Shown here piece by piece: positions 6,672 to 7,994 of a DNA stretch of 7,994 nt. The stretch lies in assembly GCA_031289865.1 (NCBI GenBank), contig JAITOQ010000076.1, positions 1 to 7,994 of the forward strand, in the 5' to 3' direction. Made by a program: the position numbers and the translations under genes. The notes under the pieces are model-generated. The model was not told the origin of the DNA, made no database searches, and saw nothing but the letters and a program-made list of their open reading frames with translations. Position 1 is the stretch's first letter, and every line of letters begins with the position of its first letter. Origin of the DNA: Clostridiales bacterium (GTDB lineage Bacteria; Bacillota; Clostridia; Christensenellales; JAISNN01).

Positions 6672-7432
6672 AACAATACCTCCTTGATGTCAAACACCGT
6701 TCCGTCGCGGCAGACCCGTCTATTACCCGATATAGTCGCGCATGCGCAAACGTAGCACGCGCCGATACCGCAGCCCATGCGCGCCTCCATAGAAATATAG
6801 GTCGGAATATCGAGGTTTAACGCCTTTAGCGACCTGAACATAGGTACGGGACCGCACGACAAAATCAAGTCAGGCTTTATCTTTGCAACGTCCTTCATAA
6901 AGACGTTTGTGATAAAATCCTTTTCGCCTATCGACCCGTCGTCGGTCGCTATAGTCAACTTGTCGGAAACCGCCGCAAAGTCCTCTAAGCAAACGGCTTT
7001 TTCACGGCTCGAAAAGCCGAGATAGGTATAAAATTTTATACCCTCTTTTTTGTATTTTTCTATAACGGAATAGAGCGGCGGACAGCCCATTCCCCCGCCG
7101 ATTAAAGCGACCTTTTTTGTCCCCGCGGGTATCGTAAACCCGTTACCGAGAAAAAGCGTCGCGGGCAAAAAGCCGCCCTTAAGCCGCGAAAAAAACTTCG
7201 TCCCCTTTCCCTTAACCTCAAAGACAATCTCAAAGGTCTTTGCCGCCGCGTCATGTTTAAATACGCTTATCGGCCGCCTAAGGAGCGCGCCGTACTCGTA
7301 GTTACCCACGGCGAGATTGATAAACTGCCCCGGTAAAAATTCGGGCAAATCGGGACACACAAACACCATCTTGTGAATACTACCCTTCACAAGCTCGATG
7401 TTTTCCCTAACGTTTACATAGACTTCTTTCAC
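6668..7432 (-). CDS. pyrK: Dihydroorotate dehydrogenase B (NAD+), electron transfer subunit
   Basis: The FAD and [2Fe-2S] subunit that carries electrons from PyrD to NAD+. It has 254 residues, close to the 256 of Bacillus subtilis PyrK. An N-terminal FAD barrel contains RRPISV (52-57). A nucleotide-binding domain has GGGMGCPPLY (112-121) and SCGPVPM (192-198). The iron-sulfur ligands are Cys221, Cys226, Cys229 and Cys241 in MGCGIGACYVCAC and RVCRDG, the PyrK pattern. The start is GTG at 7432, six bases after AAAGGAGG. An open frame continues upstream to 7558, but those extra residues only translate the heptamer array and promoter region and have no PyrK counterpart. No PyrR-type attenuator was recognised upstream. 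Confidence 0.96.
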   Translation of the reverse strand: MKEVYVNVRENIELVKGSIHKMVFVCPDLPEFLPGQFINLAVGNYEYGALLRRPISVFKHDAAAKTFEIVFEVKGKGTKFFSRLKGGFLPATLFLGNGFTIPAGTKKVALIGGGMGCPPLYSVIEKYKKEGIKFYTYLGFSSREKAVCLEDFAAVSDKLTIATDDGSIGEKDFITNVFMKDVAKIKPDLILSCGPVPMFRSLKALNLDIPTYISMEARMGCGIGACYVCACATISGNRRVCRDGTVFDIKEVLL

Positions 7433-7438
7433 TTGAAA

Positions 7439-7446
7439 CCTCCTTT
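7439..7446 (-). promoter_or_regulatory. Ribosome binding site deciding the pyrK GTG start
   Basis: AAAGGAGG on the minus strand, six bases before GTG at 7432. It selects this start over longer in-frame options that would read through repeat sequence. Confidence 0.85.
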
Positions 7447-7454
7447 GTTTATTT

Positions 7455-7495
7455 AATGCAGAATGCAGTTTGTTGAATGCAGAATGCAAAATTAC
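7455..7495 (-). repeat. Heptamer tandem array in the pyrK leader
   Basis: On the plus strand the 7-base units are AATGCAG, AATGCAG, TTTGTTG, AATGCAG, AATGCAA and a degenerate AATTACG. The 13-mer AATGCAGAATGCA therefore occurs twice, at 7455 and 7476, 21 bases apart. The period is the same as in the array at 977-1004 but the unit differs. It also shares AAATGCAGAATG with the core region near 942-953. It makes up most of the predicted pyrK mRNA leader. Confidence 0.75.
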
Positions 7496-7518
7496 GGAAT
7501 GTAATTTAATACCTTTAT

Positions 7519-7547
7519 AGTTTACACGATATTTACAAAATTTGCAA
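7519..7547 (-). promoter_or_regulatory. Candidate promoter of pyrK-pyrD
   Basis: On the minus strand TTGCAA (7542-7547), a 17-base spacer and TAAACT (7519-7524). Both boxes match consensus at four positions of six. A start near 7512 would give a leader of about 80 bases containing the heptamer array. Its place just downstream of a terminator supports a transcription start here. Confidence 0.5.
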
Positions 7548-7556
7548 GTGCTTTTC

Positions 7557-7597
7557 AAAAAAACAGCTATCGTTTTAAATTATTCCAAAACGATAGC
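7557..7597 (-). terminator. Rho-independent terminator of the SecD-like gene
   Basis: On the minus strand an 11-base-pair perfect stem, GCTATCGTTTT pairing with AAAACGATAGC (7587-7597 and 7566-7576), has a 10-base loop and is followed after two bases by seven T (7563-7557). It ends transcription of the gene at 7733 and lies directly before the pyrK promoter. There is no T run on the plus side, so it works in one direction. Confidence 0.88.
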
Positions 7598-7619
7598 CGT
7601 ATAAAAGCAAGTGCCCTTC

Positions 7620-7661
7620 TGTAGGGGACGATGCCTTCATCGTCCCATATCCGCATAAAAA
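7620..7661 (+). repeat. GTAGGGG hairpin repeat, copy 2
   Basis: Forty of 42 bases match 4711-4752. The 9-base-pair stem GGGACGATG (7625-7633) and CATCGTCCC (7638-7646) with loop CCTT is fully kept, while the two differences lie outside the stem. It sits in the 3' region of the SecD-like gene, upstream of that gene's terminator in the direction of transcription. Confidence 0.82.
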
Positions 7662-7695
7662 ACAGTCGGTGCCATTCTGAACAAAGTGAAAAAGC
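7649..7695 (+). repeat. Composite repeat core, copy D
   Basis: ATCCGCATAAAAAACAGTCG, then GTGCCATTCTGAACAAAGTG. This is the core seen in reverse orientation at 3743-3778 and at 946-976 (GGTGTCATTCTG with an upstream CGNATAAAAA). It partly overlaps the tail of the hairpin repeat, showing that the two modules share the CCGNATAAAAA segment. No heptamer array is attached here. Confidence 0.6.
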
Positions 7696-7732
7696 TCAAA
7701 CGATAATATTGATTAAATTCAGATCGTCGGAA

Positions 7733-7994
7733 TTATAGAAGACCGCATTCTACCGAAACCAATTTTACGGGGAACGACCCGCCTTGTATTTGGAGCGCAA
7801 GCTCTTGACATGCGGCGTAATCCTCTACGCCCGTAATAGTCGCCTCGCCCGTGATAATCGCTTCGTTTACCGTCAGCTTTGCAATCAAAGTACCGTTGAC
7901 GTAAATACCGATAGAGCTGCCGACCTTAGCCGTGGTCGCGTCGCGGAACGCCGTCGTACCGTCCGCGTCAAACTTCAATACGACGACGGGATCG
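7733..7994 (-). CDS. C-terminal end of a protein with a SecD P1 head-like domain (partial)
   Basis: The last 86 residues of a protein whose start lies beyond the right edge. The order of motifs follows the P1 head of SecD: VVVLKFDADGTTAFRDATT, then VGSSIGIYVNGTLIAKLTVN, then ITGEATITGVEDYAACQELA, then LQIQGGSFPVKLVSVE. In full SecD this is followed by a TVGxxLG-type linker and membrane helices. Here the protein stops ten residues after GGSFP (CGLL, stop TAA), and the 135 bases before the terminator contain no membrane-coding frame in any obvious register. It is therefore likely a stand-alone P1 head-domain protein, perhaps a lipoprotein, or a truncated SecD. The TTG at 7978 is inside the domain and is not taken as a start. 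Confidence 0.65.
   Translation of the reverse strand, partial: DPVVVLKFDADGTTAFRDATTAKVGSSIGIYVNGTLIAKLTVNEAIITGEATITGVEDYAACQELALQIQGGSFPVKLVSVECGLL

Noticed and set aside
7455..7495. Possible CRISPR array because of regularly spaced repeats
   Set aside because: Units are 7 bases with no spacers and no cas genes are nearby; it is a short tandem repeat.
7433..7558. N-terminal extension of pyrK by 42 residues
   Set aside because: The residues come from the heptamer array and promoter region; the GTG at 7432 has an excellent ribosome binding site and gives the normal PyrK length.
7433..7560. PyrR-dependent attenuator or riboswitch ahead of pyrK
   Set aside because: No anti-terminator/terminator pair or PyrR-binding-like loop could be recognised; the leader is mostly the tandem repeat.

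Overview
The window looks like chromosomal DNA from an anaerobic, endospore-forming member of the Clostridia (Firmicutes). Three things support this. There is a spore germination protease gene (gpr). The class 1B dihydroorotate dehydrogenase genes pyrK and pyrD are arranged as in Bacillus and Clostridium. Ribosome binding sites are strong and AGGAGG-like. Species cannot be named from the sequence. All genes are on the minus strand except gpr.

Layout, left to right. Positions 1-848 hold the 5' part of an ABC exporter half-transporter that continues past the left edge. It is preceded in the same direction by its partner at 1006-3603, an 865-residue half-transporter with a degenerate ATPase site and an insertion of nearly 300 residues between its first two membrane helices. 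Together they should form a heterodimeric type IV exporter, transcribed from a near-consensus promoter at 3613-3641 that almost abuts the start codon. gpr follows on the plus strand (3832-4671). Next, on the minus strand, come a kinase of the aminoglycoside/choline phosphotransferase fold (4754-5674), pyrD (5745-6671) and pyrK (6668-7432). pyrK and pyrD overlap by 4 bases and encode the two subunits of the NAD-dependent dihydroorotate dehydrogenase of UMP synthesis. A promoter at 7519-7547 and a rho-independent terminator at 7557-7597 separate them from the last gene. That gene (7733 to beyond the right edge) ends in a domain resembling the SecD P1 head.

The most unusual content is between the genes. 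Most intergenic gaps longer than 100 bases carry pieces of one composite repeat. Its modules are a degenerate 7-8 base tandem array, a core containing GGTGTCATTCTG, and a hairpin of GGGACGATG-CCTT-CATCGTCCC. Two copies flank gpr as an inverted repeat with 33 identical bases. The right copy supplies the last codons and the stop of gpr. Another copy overlaps the stop codon of the 865-residue ABC gene, and a related heptamer array lies just upstream of pyrK. No CRISPR array, tRNA, rRNA or insertion sequence transposase was seen.
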